From NCBI GenBank assembly GCA_030706745.1, contig JAUZNX010000002.1, positions 124,001-188,000 of the forward strand: DNA of 64,000 nt, read 5' to 3'. Within the stretch, counting starts at the first letter, position 1, and each line of letters begins with the position of its first letter. The translations under genes and the position numbers were made by a program. The notes below the pieces were generated by a model. The model did not search any database and was not told the origin of the DNA. It saw only the letters and a program-made list of their open reading frames with translations. Shown here piece after piece: positions 16,927-25,583 of the stretch. This stretch comes from Bacteroidota bacterium (lineage in GTDB: Bacteria > Bacteroidota > Ignavibacteria > Palsa-1295).

Positions 16927-17355
16927 ATGAACAAATCGATCATCATTGAAGAACAGTATCCCTACAGCCCTGACGAAGTCTGGGAGGCGCTCACCGATCA
17001 GTCGCAGCTCGACGAGTGGCTGATGCATGGGACCTTTCAGCCTCGTGTTGGGGCAGAATTCGAACTCTATTGGTCGGGCAATGATAGCTCCAAAGGAATG
17101 ACCCGCGGCAAGGTCATGGAAATGGTCAGGCCGCATAAGCTTTCCTACTCTTGGGATTGGGGGGCGGATTCAACGCTCGTGACATTCTTTCTCGAGCCAA
17201 ACGCCAGCGGCACCAAGCTGCGGCTCGAGCATACCGGTTTCGTCGAGGGCAAGGATGAGAATGTCTATCAAGGGACAGTCTCCGGCTGGATGGGGAAGCT
17301 CAAAACATCGCTGCCTGCTTCAATCTCCAAACGGCAGAACGCGATGGCAAAATAG
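16927..17355 (+). CDS. AHSA1/SRPBCC-domain protein, second copy
   Basis: A 142-residue paralogue of the preceding gene, 31 bp downstream; shared motifs are SIIIEEQYPYSPDEVWEALTD, DEWLMHGTFQPRVGAEFEL, MVRPHKLSYSW and LRLEHTGFVEGKDENVYQG. The two copies clearly arose by tandem duplication and have diverged in the cavity-lining middle part, so different ligands are possible. Probably part of the ArsR transcription unit. Confidence 0.85.
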   Translation: MNKSIIIEEQYPYSPDEVWEALTDQSQLDEWLMHGTFQPRVGAEFELYWSGNDSSKGMTRGKVMEMVRPHKLSYSWDWGADSTLVTFFLEPNASGTKLRLEHTGFVEGKDENVYQGTVSGWMGKLKTSLPASISKRQNAMAK

Positions 17356-17417
17356 GCGTTCGACCCGCTGCTATCTTGAGATTGTTACCGGTGCGGTTTC
17401 CGCGCCGGTACAAAAAA

Positions 17418-17441
17418 AAGACCTCGGAGATCCGAGGTCTT
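17418..17441 (-). terminator. Rho-independent terminator of the alpha operon
   Basis: A hairpin with a 9-11-bp stem (agacctcgg/ccgaggtct, loop agat) is preceded on the plus strand by a run of eight A, which on the minus strand is a U-tract straight after the stem. It lies 24 bp beyond the rplQ stop. A second hairpin (taccgg...ccggta) at 17386-17410 lies on the AHSA1 side, so the pair may end transcription from both directions. Confidence 0.88.
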
Positions 17442-17465
17442 CTAATTACAATCCATTGGAATAGC

Positions 17466-18029
17466 TTATTCCGATGCCGGTGCTTTCTTCTTCCGCGTAG
17501 CACGAGGCTTCTTCGGCGCTGCCTCAGGAGCGGCAGTTTCTTCATGGTCGGCCAGTTTGGCTTCAGCAGTCTTTGCCTTGTTGCGTGTTGGACGCGGCTT
17601 CGCCATCTTGGCTTTTGGCGCCTCAGTCGTCTCACCTCCAGTGAAATCGACCAGCTCGAGCATTGCCATCTCGGCGTTATCGCCGTGGCGATATCCGAGT
17701 TTGATTACGCGGGTATAACCACCAGCACGCTCAGCAACTTTCGGCGCGACTTCGGTAAAGAGCGCCTTGATCGCTGCCTCATCATGGATCACGCGACCAA
17801 TTTCGCGGCGAGCGTGAATGCGTGCCGGCGCGCTGGAATCGGCATTGAGTGCGATCGCACGCTTTGCACGAGTGATGATCGGCTCGACGTATCGGCGCAT
17901 TTCTTTTGCCTTCGCTTCAGTCGTGCGGATCTTCTTGTGCAGCAGGAGCGATGTCGCAAGCCCGCTCAGCAGCGCGGCGCGATGGCTCGACGTGCGCTTT
18001 AACTTTCTTCCTTTTACTCCGTGTCTCAT
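17466..18029 (-). CDS. rplQ: 50S ribosomal protein L17
   Basis: Begins MRHGVKGRKLKRTSSHR, the invariant L17 N-terminus, at the ATG at 18029, with AAGGA 5 nt upstream; an upstream in-frame start at 18053 would add eight non-conserved residues. Residues 1-120 are the L17 fold. The protein is 187 residues, longer than the usual ~120-130, because of an Ala/Lys/Glu-rich tail ending ATRKKKAPASE. Such disordered basic extensions occur in the FCB group. Last gene of the alpha operon, in the conserved order after rpoA. Confidence 0.96.
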   Translation of the reverse strand: MRHGVKGRKLKRTSSHRAALLSGLATSLLLHKKIRTTEAKAKEMRRYVEPIITRAKRAIALNADSSAPARIHARREIGRVIHDEAAIKALFTEVAPKVAERAGGYTRVIKLGYRHGDNAEMAMLELVDFTGGETTEAPKAKMAKPRPTRNKAKTAEAKLADHEETAAPEAAPKKPRATRKKKAPASE

Positions 18030-18045
18030 TGTTGTCCTTGAGCGT

Positions 18046-18077
18046 AAGACCAACCAGCCCGATCGGACCGATCCGTC
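18046..18077. repeat. Inverted/heptad-like repeat in the rpoA-rplQ spacer
   Basis: The spacer contains a 6-bp-armed inverted repeat gatcgg-a-ccgatc (18061-18073) within a degenerate period-7 stretch (gaccaac, cagcccg, atcggac, cgatccg). The rpoB-rpoC spacer (32852-32881) holds related words around a 12-bp-armed hairpin. Confidence 0.45.
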
Positions 18078-18088
18078 TAATAAAAGAT

Positions 18089-19078
18089 TTAGTGGGCCTC
18101 TGCCGGTTGTTCCAAGTAGCGATCGACATCCATTCCGAAGGAGAGGCCGAGTGAATCGACGATCTTACCAAGCTCGTCGAGCGATTTGCGGCCAAAGTTG
18201 CGGAACGTGAGCAGATCGCGCTCATCGCGGCGAACAAGTTCGCCAATCGTCTTGATGTTCGCGGCGCGCAAGCAATTCTGCGAGCGGACCGAAAGGTGCA
18301 GGGTGTCGACCTGCGTCAAAAGAATCTGGCGAATGCGCTCGGTCTCGGTATCGGCAATCTGGCGCACTGGTTCTTCCTCTTCGGGGCCGCCAAAGCGGAC
18401 GAATAGGTTGACGTGGTCGCGGAGGATGCGTCCGCCGATGGTGACGGCCTCTTCCGGGGTGATCGAGCCATCAGTCTCAACTTCCAGGATCAGACGCTCG
18501 TAGTCGGTCTTTTGTCCAACACGCGTTGGTTCGACAACGAAGCGGACATTGACGATTGGGGTATAAATCGAATCGATCGCAATCGTGCCGATTGGGGCGT
18601 CGATTGTCTTGTTCTCATCGGAGGGCACGTATCCACGACCGTGACCGACACGCAATTCCATCTGGACGCGCGTGGTTGCGGACATCGTAAAAAGATGATG
18701 ATCCGGATTGAGGATCTCGACTTCCGGCGTGAACTCCTGCAAATCGCCAGCCTTAAACTCGCGCGGTCCTTGCACATCGATCAGGATGCGCGTGCTCGAA
18801 GTCTGCTCGGCGCGCAGTCGGACTCCTTTCAAATTCAGGATGATCTCGGCAACATCCTCGACAACACCCTTCATCGTCGAGAACTCGTGCAGCACACCTT
18901 CGATTCGAATATTGGTGAATGCTGTTCCGGGAATAGAGGAGAGCAGCACGCGGCGCATAGCATTGCCGAGTGTTGTGCCGTACCCCTCTTCGAGCGGCGA
19001 GGCGATGAACCGTCCGAATGTCGGCGTTTGCGACAATTCTTCCAGTTCGATCCGTTCGGGCATGTGTAGGTTGGTCAT
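18089..19078 (-). CDS. rpoA: RNA polymerase alpha subunit
   Basis: A 329-residue alpha subunit of normal length. N-terminal assembly domain: FGRFIASPLEEGYGTTLGNA, RRVLLSSIPGTAFT, EFSTMKGVVEDV, then GHGRGYVPSDENK and PVVNVRF-type region (TPIVNVRFVVEPTRV). The C-terminal domain (residues ~245-320) contains LHLSVRSQNCLRAANI and LLTFRNFGRKSLDELG, the UP-element/activator-contacting helix-hairpin-helix part. A purine-rich AGGAAGAG precedes the ATG. Conserved alpha-operon position between rpsD and rplQ. Confidence 0.97.
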   Translation of the reverse strand: MTNLHMPERIELEELSQTPTFGRFIASPLEEGYGTTLGNAMRRVLLSSIPGTAFTNIRIEGVLHEFSTMKGVVEDVAEIILNLKGVRLRAEQTSSTRILIDVQGPREFKAGDLQEFTPEVEILNPDHHLFTMSATTRVQMELRVGHGRGYVPSDENKTIDAPIGTIAIDSIYTPIVNVRFVVEPTRVGQKTDYERLILEVETDGSITPEEAVTIGGRILRDHVNLFVRFGGPEEEEPVRQIADTETERIRQILLTQVDTLHLSVRSQNCLRAANIKTIGELVRRDERDLLTFRNFGRKSLDELGKIVDSLGLSFGMDVDRYLEQPAEAH

Positions 19079-19155
19079 AAGCTCTCTTCCTGTGGTTAGT
19101 ACTAAATTCGTGTTAAGGCGCCGATAGAAGAAATAGAAACCATAATTCCGCTGGC

Positions 19156-19788
19156 TTACTTCGAGTAAAGCTCGACGATTAGCTGCTCGTTCGCATTGAG
19201 CGGAATGTCCGCGCGCTCAGGCACGGCAAGAAATACGCCGGACAAGTTTGCCTTATCGAGCGCGAGCCAGTTCGGGACCGCGGCATCGCCACGGGTCCGC
19301 TGAAGTGACTCGTGAACGACAGAAAGCCTGCGGCTCGATTCCTTCACCTGGATCGTATCGCCCGGGGAAACGAGATACGACGGAATGTTGACGTTCTTCC
19401 CATTGACAGTAATATGGCGATGCAATACCAACTGTCGAGCGGCTTTGCGCGAGGGTGCAAGGTTCAGGCGGTACACCACGTTATCGAGGCGGCGCTCGAG
19501 AAGCTTCACCAGGTTCTCACCGGTGATACCGCGAAGACGCTGGGCCCTGGCAAACGTGTTGCGAAACTGGGTTTCGAGCATTCCATATTGCTTCCGCACC
19601 TTCTGCTTTTCGCGGAGCTGGACGCCGTATTCAGATACTTTTTGGCGACGATTCAGGCCATGTTGTCCGGGCGGATATGACCGCTTCTCGACCGGACATT
19701 TTTCGGAGTAGCACTTGGCGCCTTTGAGGAAGAGCTTCTGACGCTCTCGGCGGCAAAGCTTACAGGATGCATCGGTATAACGAGCCAT
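19156..19788 (-). CDS. rpsD: 30S ribosomal protein S4
   Basis: A 210-residue S4. The N-terminus has the four-cysteine zinc motif (C9, C12, C26, C31: CKLCRRE ... [11 protein letters not shown]), so this is the zinc-binding (C+) form. The S4 RNA-binding domain follows ([38 protein letters not shown]). It ends in the expected LIVELYSK. S4 also acts as translational repressor of the alpha operon in other bacteria; whether that holds here cannot be seen. Confidence 0.97.
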   Translation of the reverse strand: MARYTDASCKLCRRERQKLFLKGAKCYSEKCPVEKRSYPPGQHGLNRRQKVSEYGVQLREKQKVRKQYGMLETQFRNTFARAQRLRGITGENLVKLLERRLDNVVYRLNLAPSRKAARQLVLHRHITVNGKNVNIPSYLVSPGDTIQVKESSRRLSVVHESLQRTRGDAAVPNWLALDKANLSGVFLAVPERADIPLNANEQLIVELYSK

Positions 19789-19796
19789 GAAATCAG

Positions 19797-19953
19797 TTAA
19801 GAATTAAGAGTTAAGGATTAAGAATAATCCCTCACTCATGTCGGCCTTCGTCCTTCATCATGCTCAGACTGAAGTTTACGACCTAAAAAAAACTACTACT
19901 ACCTCGTTAAGAATCAAGGGAGAAGATTACTCTTCGCTCCTCATTCTTAACTC
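19797..19953. repeat. Heptanucleotide repeat in the rpsD-rpsK spacer
   Basis: Four heptads in tandem at 19797-19824 (ttaagaa, ttaagag, ttaagga, ttaagaa), then a partly inverted partner ending ctcattcttaactc at 19940-19953. The rest of the 169-bp spacer has a run of eight A followed by actactactac but no gene. Confidence 0.7.
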
Positions 19954-19957
19954 AAAA

Positions 19958-20344
19958 CTAAACGCGTCGCTTCTTTGGTGGACGGCAGCCGTTGTGCGGC
20001 ATGGGCGTGATGTCCTTAATCGTCAGGACTTCAATGCCTGCAGTCTGCAATGCGCGGACGGCGGCCTCACGGCCCGAACCCGGTCCCTTGATCAGCACAT
20101 CGACCTTCCGAAGGCCCATATCGAAGGCTTCCTTCGCGGCGCTCTCCGCCGAGACCTGCGCGGCGAACGGTGTGTTCTTGCGCGAGCCCTTGAAGCCCAT
20201 TTTGCCGGCAGTCGCCCACGAAAGGGTGTTGCCCTGCGGGTCTGTCAACGTAATCATCACGTTGTTAAACGTCGCCTTGACATGCGCAACGCCCTTGGAC
20301 TCCGCTGTCTTCTTCTTCTTCGATCCGCTTGCTGTTTTTGCCAT
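19958..20344 (-). CDS. rpsK: 30S ribosomal protein S11
   Basis: A 128-residue S11: [51 protein letters not shown], and the C-terminal [17 protein letters not shown], all diagnostic. A basic N-terminal tail ([13 protein letters not shown]) is usual. Standard alpha-operon position between rpsM and rpsD. Spacers on both sides carry palindromic repeats. Confidence 0.97.
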   Translation of the reverse strand: MAKTASGSKKKKTAESKGVAHVKATFNNVMITLTDPQGNTLSWATAGKMGFKGSRKNTPFAAQVSAESAAKEAFDMGLRKVDVLIKGPGSGREAAVRALQTAGIEVLTIKDITPMPHNGCRPPKKRRV

Positions 20345-20350
20345 TCGATC

Positions 20351-20403
20351 AGTGCTGAATGCTGAGTGCTACGAATTCGATTCCGAGTGTAGCACTCAGC
20401 ATT
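20351..20403. repeat. Palindromic heptad repeat in the rpsK-rpsM spacer
   Basis: Heptads agtgctg, aatgctg and agtgcta at 20351-20371 are followed by an inverted partner; aatgctgagtgctac (20358-20372) and gtagcactcagcatt (20389-20403) are perfect 15-bp arms around a 16-nt loop. The element fills nearly the whole 64-bp spacer. Confidence 0.8.
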
Positions 20404-20408
20404 AAAAC

Positions 20409-20786
20409 TTACTTGGTTGCTTTCTTCTTTCCTGCGACGGTCTTGCGACGACCCTTACGGGTGCGGGCATTGGTCCGCGTACGCTGTCCGCGGACTGGAA
20501 GGCCCTTGCGGTGCCGGAGTCCACGATACGAGCCAATATCCATGAGTCGCTTGATCGCGAGTTGCATCTCGCTGCGGGCGACACCCTCGACCTTAAAGTC
20601 AGTGGTCAGAATCTGACGCACATTCGTGACTTCATCTTCGGTCAGATCGGCGACTTTCTTATCGTCCGGGATGCCGGCGGCCGCCAAAATCTTGTGGGCC
20701 GACGTCTTGCCGATGCCGTAAATGTAGGTCAGCCCGACGACGGACCGCTTGTTCTTCGGAAGATCGATACCTGCTATTCGAGCCAT
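20409..20786 (-). CDS. rpsM: 30S ribosomal protein S13
   Basis: A 125-residue S13 starting [14 protein letters not shown] with the helix-turn-helix segments [19 protein letters not shown] and the C-terminal [16 protein letters not shown] and [11 protein letters not shown] motifs that reach the P-site tRNA. The Lys-rich tail (VAGKKKATK) is usual. Alpha-operon order is conserved. Confidence 0.97.
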   Translation of the reverse strand: MARIAGIDLPKNKRSVVGLTYIYGIGKTSAHKILAAAGIPDDKKVADLTEDEVTNVRQILTTDFKVEGVARSEMQLAIKRLMDIGSYRGLRHRKGLPVRGQRTRTNARTRKGRRKTVAGKKKATK

Positions 20787-20795
20787 TCTCTAATA

Positions 20796-20879
20796 AGTGC
20801 TGAGTGCTAAGTGTTGAGTGCCTAAGTCCATGCCGGACTGCGAATACTAAGCACTTAGCACTTAGCACTCAGCACTGTG
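20796..20879. repeat. Palindromic heptad repeat in the rpsM-rpmJ spacer
   Basis: Four heptads (agtgctg, agtgcta, agtgttg, agtgcct) at 20796-20823 and an inverted set (cacttag, cacttag, cactcag) at 20852-20872. The 18-bp arms 20796-20813 and 20859-20876 are perfect inverted complements with a 45-nt loop, so the transcript would form a long hairpin between two ribosomal genes. Confidence 0.82.
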
Positions 20880-20882
20880 AAC

Positions 20883-20999
20883 CTATCCCTGACGCTGCTT
20901 GTGCTTCGGATTCGTCTTGCAGATTACGCGCACGACGCCCTTACGGGTAATTACCTTGCAGTTTTCGCAGCGTTTCTTCACTGATGCCTGGACTTTCAT
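20883..20999 (-). CDS. rpmJ: 50S ribosomal protein L36
   Basis: A 38-codon gene read directly from the sequence: [20 protein letters not shown], then [18 protein letters not shown] and stop TAG. The zinc ribbon ligands C11, C14, C27 and H33 are all present, so this is the zinc-binding (type B, C+) L36. It lies in its normal place between infA and rpsM. Confidence 0.97.
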   Translation of the reverse strand: MKVQASVKKRCENCKVITRKGVVRVICKTNPKHKQRQG

Positions 21000-21017
21000 G
21001 GTCGTGCCTTGAAAAAC

Positions 21018-21236
21018 TTATTTATACCGATACGTGATGCGTCCTTTGTTCAAATCGTATGGCGAAAGCTCGACGGTCACACGGTCACCCTGCAGGATCT
21101 TGATGAAGTTCATCCGCATCTTGCCGGCCACATGGGCCAGAATCTTATGGCCGTTCTCGAGCTTCACGCGAAAACTCGCGTTCGGCAGTACTTCATCGAT
21201 CACGCCATCGACCTTGATCGCCCCTTGTTTCGCCAT
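21018..21236 (-). CDS. infA: Translation initiation factor IF-1
   Basis: A 72-residue S1-like OB-fold protein: [60 protein letters not shown] and KGRITYRYK, an almost consensus IF-1. It is the first gene of this alpha operon; the usual upstream neighbours (secY, adk, map) are not in the window, where a divergent surface gene follows after ~380 bp. Confidence 0.97.
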   Translation of the reverse strand: MAKQGAIKVDGVIDEVLPNASFRVKLENGHKILAHVAGKMRMNFIKILQGDRVTVELSPYDLNKGRITYRYK

Positions 21237-21615
21237 TCAGTCGTTTTAGACGCACCCTGCGGTCCGGGCTTCAATTGGGCTATTTCCAAAAGAATAGAAA
21301 GCCCATAACCCATTGGATTTCAATCGGTTTAAGCTTTTTCCGCTTCTATACCTCGATTACGAGAGAAACGCCGTCCCGCCGAAAGTGCGGCCAAGTAACC
21401 GCAATCGGTTGGTGAATGTTCCTGAGATCTCGAACTAGCGTGCCAAAGCACGAGATTGCTCCAACCGACTGCCAAAAGTCTCTGATTTGTGAGTCCGATG
21501 TCATTCATCGGAACCTCTCCGCAGATTCGCTCCTTAGCAACCCAAGCACGTCCCTTTCGTGTGAGGTTCCGGCGCCCGTAGCGTTATTATGGAAAGGATT
21601 CGGGGTCTTAGAGTT
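21237..21615. other. Divergent intergenic region, promoter area of infA
   Basis: No convincing gene. It must contain the promoter of the alpha operon and one for the plus-strand surface gene, but I cannot place boxes with confidence. An imperfect inverted pair tgggct (around 21276) and agccca (around 21300) flanks an A/T-rich centre. Confidence 0.4.
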
Positions 21616-24600
21616 ATGCGCGTGACGCTTCGTAGTGTTTTTTGCCATTCATTTGCCGTCTTGCTATTAGCAGGTTTCTCCGTGCGGGACGTTGATGCTA
21701 CGTGGCGTCTCTTATATTCAAATCCAAAAAATACCATTGCTTTCCATGCTGGGTTCTTCTTTGATGAGCACAGTGGCTTCATAGGTGGCGATGGCCTTCA
21801 AGGGGTTTTTAAGACGGTCGATGGTGGGCTCACTTGGACCACGGTCCCTCTCATTCCCATCCCAATTTCCTCTGGCGGTAATAACCCAACCATTGAGGAC
21901 ATCTGGATGCTCGACCGAATGCATGGTTGGCTAACGATCGAGTGGGTTGCCGGGCCGGGAGTGTATGAAACGACGGATGGTGGTGCTAGTTGGCACGGGA
22001 CCACCTTCATCGGAGATGCAGGCTGCGTGCGGAAGACTCCCGCAGCATTGGTTGTGACGAGTCGGAGTTCGGTTAATACGGGAGGTTTCTCAACCGATGG
22101 GGGACTGACCTTTACCCGGCTTCCTGTGCTCGACTTCACGAATGGAGTTGACTTTGTCGATGATTTTCACGGCGTGGCTACCAGCTATTGGGATACCATT
22201 TGGAGCAGAACGACCGATGGAGGAATCACATGGATTAAACTCCCGGCGGCGTATCACTCGGAGACATGGAGTGTATATGGAGTTCCGGGGACATCCGTTT
22301 TTTACACCGCTGGAGAGGGTCTTCAGAATGTCAACAGTTCAGTGAACAAATCCACTGACTACGGTGCGACCTGGCCAATCAACCTAAAATCGAATCTGCC
22401 ATTTCGAACGACTGGACACATCGGTGGAGTTGCAGATACCGCCCTCTACGTGCAAGTGTCACTCGTTGACGCATCCTCGGTGCCACGACAGATGTTCCGT
22501 TCAACCGACCATGGAAAAACGTGGGTGCCTGTCGGTGGTCCAGCAAATGAACGGGATACGCGATTCATAGTGCTCGGCTGTCGTGGCGAGGTCGTGATTG
22601 CATTTGACGATTTGGGCAATGTGTATAAGACCACCGATGGTGGCGATGGCGCATTTGCGCAGTCCAGCTTGTCATCGTCGAGCACCCTGCTGGTCGATTC
22701 GATCAATGTCTGCTCGCCGCGGGATACGATTATCACAATAGAGAACCTGGGGTGTGACACTATATACATCACGAATGCCAACGTGCCGGCCATGCCGCGG
22801 CTTGATGTGCTCGATCCCTCTGGAGGTCCGCCGCAATACCCTTACGTGATATTGCCGAACCAAAGGCGATCGCTCCGGCTCCGGCTGTATTCCGGATTTG
22901 CGGGAGCCTATCAAACAAGGCTTATTGTGGAGCTTCTGCGCGAGGGGGTCTATAGCTACGACACGGTCCATATCCTCTCGGCGATGCGGTTTACGAATCC
23001 GGTTTACGCGGATAGGAAATCGGTCGCGTTCGATTCGACCGCGCTCTGTGACTCGCGCGATACCACGATCACGCTCGCGAACGATAGTTGCTTTACCGTG
23101 CAGATTCTGAATTCATCGATCAAGACGGGTACGAATTTTTCGCTTGTGACGGTGATCAAGAACGATTCAATCCCGTCGGGTGGCCGGAAGACGTTTACGA
23201 TTCGTTTCAATCCGACCGAACTCAACGCCAGCCACGATTCTCTGATCGTCAATCTTATCATCCTGGGTCAGCCGGCGCGCCTGGCCTATGCTCTTAGTGG
23301 TATCGGCAAGCCGGATAATCCGAAGTTCATTATGCTACTCGGCAATGCTCGAACGCTCGCCACTTCGATTGACTTTGGGACAAAGACGACGTGTGACAAC
23401 GATACGATCATCCCGTTCCTCATTACAAATCCTGGTTGTACCTACCTCAACGTGAAGGTGGCATTGCTCGATTCGACGAAGACGGCAGCGCCGCCCGCTA
23501 CGTTGTTCAAGTGGTTTGTACCCGGCGGCTTGCGGAAGATCCATAATGGTGACACGCTGATCGGCGGCCTGAAGGCATCGATACTCCAACGTGGTACCTA
23601 TCGCGGATATCTGCGCGTGATCGATTCGATCGATGGGAGACCTGCCGTGACAACCGACTTACCATATACTATTACCATTACGAACGGACCGAAGGTACTT
23701 GCACTCGACGATACCCATCGCGATCTGGACACGATTGCATTCTGCGAAACTAAGGACGTTCTTATTCCATTTGCAAACAATAGTTGCGACACGATCTTTT
23801 TCGATAGTCTGAGCCTCGCTGGCGCAGGCTTTTCGCTTGTCAATCCGCCGTCAGTGCCCTTTATGCTACTGCCTTATAAGAGCAGCGCATTGATGGTTCA
23901 TTTTGCCCCGGTTGTATCGGGTGGCACTTCTGCAACCCTGGCTCTGCGATCTGATGCCGACTCTGCCAAACTTCGAACAATCCACTTTACCGCGGCTGCA
24001 ACACCGACCGACACCGTCAAACTGAGTGCAATCATTGGTCGACTTTCGGTCCGAGCGGGCGATACCTCGGTGGTCTCGATCGTACCGCAGAGTACGTTTC
24101 ACAACAAGGGTATTAATTCGATCAATGTTACGCTCGAATACAATGGTGATGTGATGGAAGCGATTGGCGATCCTCAGCCAGGCAGTCTGCTGGAGACCAC
24201 CACGAGCGATCCTCTGATCATCCCGCCAGTCGGCAAGCTCGTGCAGCTACCGCTTCACGCAAAGGGCCCGAACCTCTCCCTCGATGCCGAGACGCCGTTC
24301 ATCAGCCAGAAGTTTCGGTTCTTCGTTTCGGATTCGTCGCAGACGGGATTCAGAATTACGCACGTCGATTTCAATGGCGGAGATTACATTTTCAGCAAGT
24401 GCGCGCTCGGAGATGTCATCGATTCCGGTACAATCTCCATCAATTTTGCTTGTGGTGATTCGATACTCTATCGGTTCATGCGGGATGGCGCCGGTTTTTC
24501 TGTCAATGACGGGATCGCTCGCTCCACCAATATGCCTCGACCGAATCCGGTCACGTCAGGCGAAGTGGAAATTCCATTCCTGGCATTGCGGTCTGTCGAT

Positions 24601-24789
24601 GCGCAACTCTCGCTTATCAACGAGACCGGACAAGAAGTCCGATCTGAGAATGTATCGGTCCTGCAGTCGGGGATGGCCTCGTTCTCTGTTAGTACGACAC
24701 GGCTTGCAAGTGGGGTGTACCACTACATGATCCGTCCACTCGATGGTGGACGCGGGGTCGCCTCGGGTGAGTTTGTAGTGATGAAATAG
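21616..24789 (+). CDS. Secreted beta-propeller protein with four ASH-like repeats and T9SS tail
   Basis: Start at 21616 (MRVTLRSVFCHSF) gives a compact signal peptide with GGGGT upstream; an ATG at 21589 would add nine residues. Residues ~20-350 contain Ycf48/BNR-type blades with Asp-box motifs (KTVDGGLTW, ETTDGGASW, RTTDGGITW, RSTDHGKTW, KTTDGG). Four choice-of-anchor-D/ASH-like repeats follow (~355-760), each opening with a Cys before a DT dipeptide and closing with a second Cys (SPRDTIITIENLGCDTIYI; SRDTTITLANDSC; ETKDVLIPFANNSCDTIFF). A cohesin-like domain (VRAGDTSVVSIVPQSTF) precedes the T9SS tail (MPRPNPVTSGEVEIPF, INETGQEVRSE, LASGVYHYMI). A surface protein probably displaying a binding propeller; ligand unknown. 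Confidence 0.85.
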   Translation: MRVTLRSVFCHSFAVLLLAGFSVRDVDATWRLLYSNPKNTIAFHAGFFFDEHSGFIGGDGLQGVFKTVDGGLTWTTVPLIPIPISSGGNNPTIEDIWMLDRMHGWLTIEWVAGPGVYETTDGGASWHGTTFIGDAGCVRKTPAALVVTSRSSVNTGGFSTDGGLTFTRLPVLDFTNGVDFVDDFHGVATSYWDTIWSRTTDGGITWIKLPAAYHSETWSVYGVPGTSVFYTAGEGLQNVNSSVNKSTDYGATWPINLKSNLPFRTTGHIGGVADTALYVQVSLVDASSVPRQMFRSTDHGKTWVPVGGPANERDTRFIVLGCRGEVVIAFDDLGNVYKTTDGGDGAFAQSSLSSSSTLLVDSINVCSPRDTIITIENLGCDTIYITNANVPAMPRLDVLDPSGGPPQYPYVILPNQRRSLRLRLYSGFAGAYQTRLIVELLREGVYSYDTVHILSAMRFTNPVYADRKSVAFDSTALCDSRDTTITLANDSCFTVQILNSSIKTGTNFSLVTVIKNDSIPSGGRKTFTIRFNPTELNASHDSLIVNLIILGQPARLAYALSGIGKPDNPKFIMLLGNARTLATSIDFGTKTTCDNDTIIPFLITNPGCTYLNVKVALLDSTKTAAPPATLFKWFVPGGLRKIHNGDTLIGGLKASILQRGTYRGYLRVIDSIDGRPAVTTDLPYTITITNGPKVLALDDTHRDLDTIAFCETKDVLIPFANNSCDTIFFDSLSLAGAGFSLVNPPSVPFMLLPYKSSALMVHFAPVVSGGTSATLALRSDADSAKLRTIHFTAAATPTDTVKLSAIIGRLSVRAGDTSVVSIVPQSTFHNKGINSINVTLEYNGDVMEAIGDPQPGSLLETTTSDPLIIPPVGKLVQLPLHAKGPNLSLDAETPFISQKFRFFVSDSSQTGFRITHVDFNGGDYIFSKCALGDVIDSGTISINFACGDSILYRFMRDGAGFSVNDGIARSTNMPRPNPVTSGEVEIPFLALRSVDAQLSLINETGQEVRSENVSVLQSGMASFSVSTTRLASGVYHYMIRPLDGGRGVASGEFVVMK

Positions 24790-24803
24790 GCAATTCGTTT
24801 CGG

Positions 24804-25433
24804 TCACCGCAGTTTGTCGATCGCATCGACGAACGTTGCCTCGGGTTGCTCGCCGACAAAATACTTGGCGATTGTTCCGGACGGCCGGAGAAGGAATGTA
24901 TATGGAATATCGAAATTCTGGCCATAGCCATCGACCGCCCAGAGCTGATAGATGTGATAATCGGAGTCGATGACCATCTGGTACGTGTCGCCGTTCTGTT
25001 GGCAATAGCTGGATACTTTCCCGAACGCATATCCATTATTATCAACGGAAACACCGATGACAATAACGGAGTCGGGAGAGTATTTCTTGGCGATCGCCTG
25101 GAGGCCGGGGATTTCGGCCTTGCACGGACCGCACCAGGTCGCCCAGAAATTTAGAAGCACAATCTTGCCAGCCTGACCACTAAGGGAGTCGAGGGCGCCT
25201 GAACTCGATCGCCAATAAAAATCCGGTGCTGCCGGATCGTTCGCGCTGTCCCGAGCTGGGCCATGCGTACCATAAAATGCGGAGACATTGCCGGCATACT
25301 CTTCCTTAAAGATCAGCGGATCAGGCGCCGACGGAGTCGAACATCCGGAAAAGAATGAAACGTAGCCAAAGCCGCTAATGCAGAGTATTGCTGCATGAAG
25401 TATTGAAAGTCGATGGTTTTGTATGCGACTCAT
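24804..25433 (-). CDS. TlpA/ResA-like thiol-disulfide lipoprotein
   Basis: A thioredoxin-fold protein with the CXXC active site WCGPC (C101, C104 in the 209-residue form), preceded by VLLNFWAT and followed by EIPGLQAIAKKY; the cis-Pro loop is IPYTFLL. The N-terminus is a lipoprotein signal (hydrophobic run, FFSGC lipobox), so it should be membrane-anchored and face the periplasm. The frame stays open to 25649, but that would overlap the divergent gene at 25584; ATGs at 25454, 25445 and 25433 are all possible. Family role: reducing cysteines of cytochrome c or other exported proteins, consistent with the DsbD at 48.1 kb as electron donor (inference). Confidence 0.86.
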   Translation of the reverse strand: MSRIQNHRLSILHAAILCISGFGYVSFFSGCSTPSAPDPLIFKEEYAGNVSAFYGTHGPARDSANDPAAPDFYWRSSSGALDSLSGQAGKIVLLNFWATWCGPCKAEIPGLQAIAKKYSPDSVIVIGVSVDNNGYAFGKVSSYCQQNGDTYQMVIDSDYHIYQLWAVDGYGQNFDIPYTFLLRPSGTIAKYFVGEQPEATFVDAIDKLR

Positions 25434-25583
25434 GGTTATAGGCATAAATTCCATCAAGAATAACACTCTCGGAGCGTTTCTGTTACACCGCCTCAAAGTT
25501 TTGTCCTGGCAATCCCACGCATCGAATTCCCGGCATGGAATTGGACGATAAAAGCTGGTACATCGGAAACAATTTGTACCCCC

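Noticed and set aside
19832-19939. tRNA or small RNA in the rpsD-rpsK spacer
   Set aside because: No cloverleaf or conserved T-loop could be found; only repeats and A-rich sequence.
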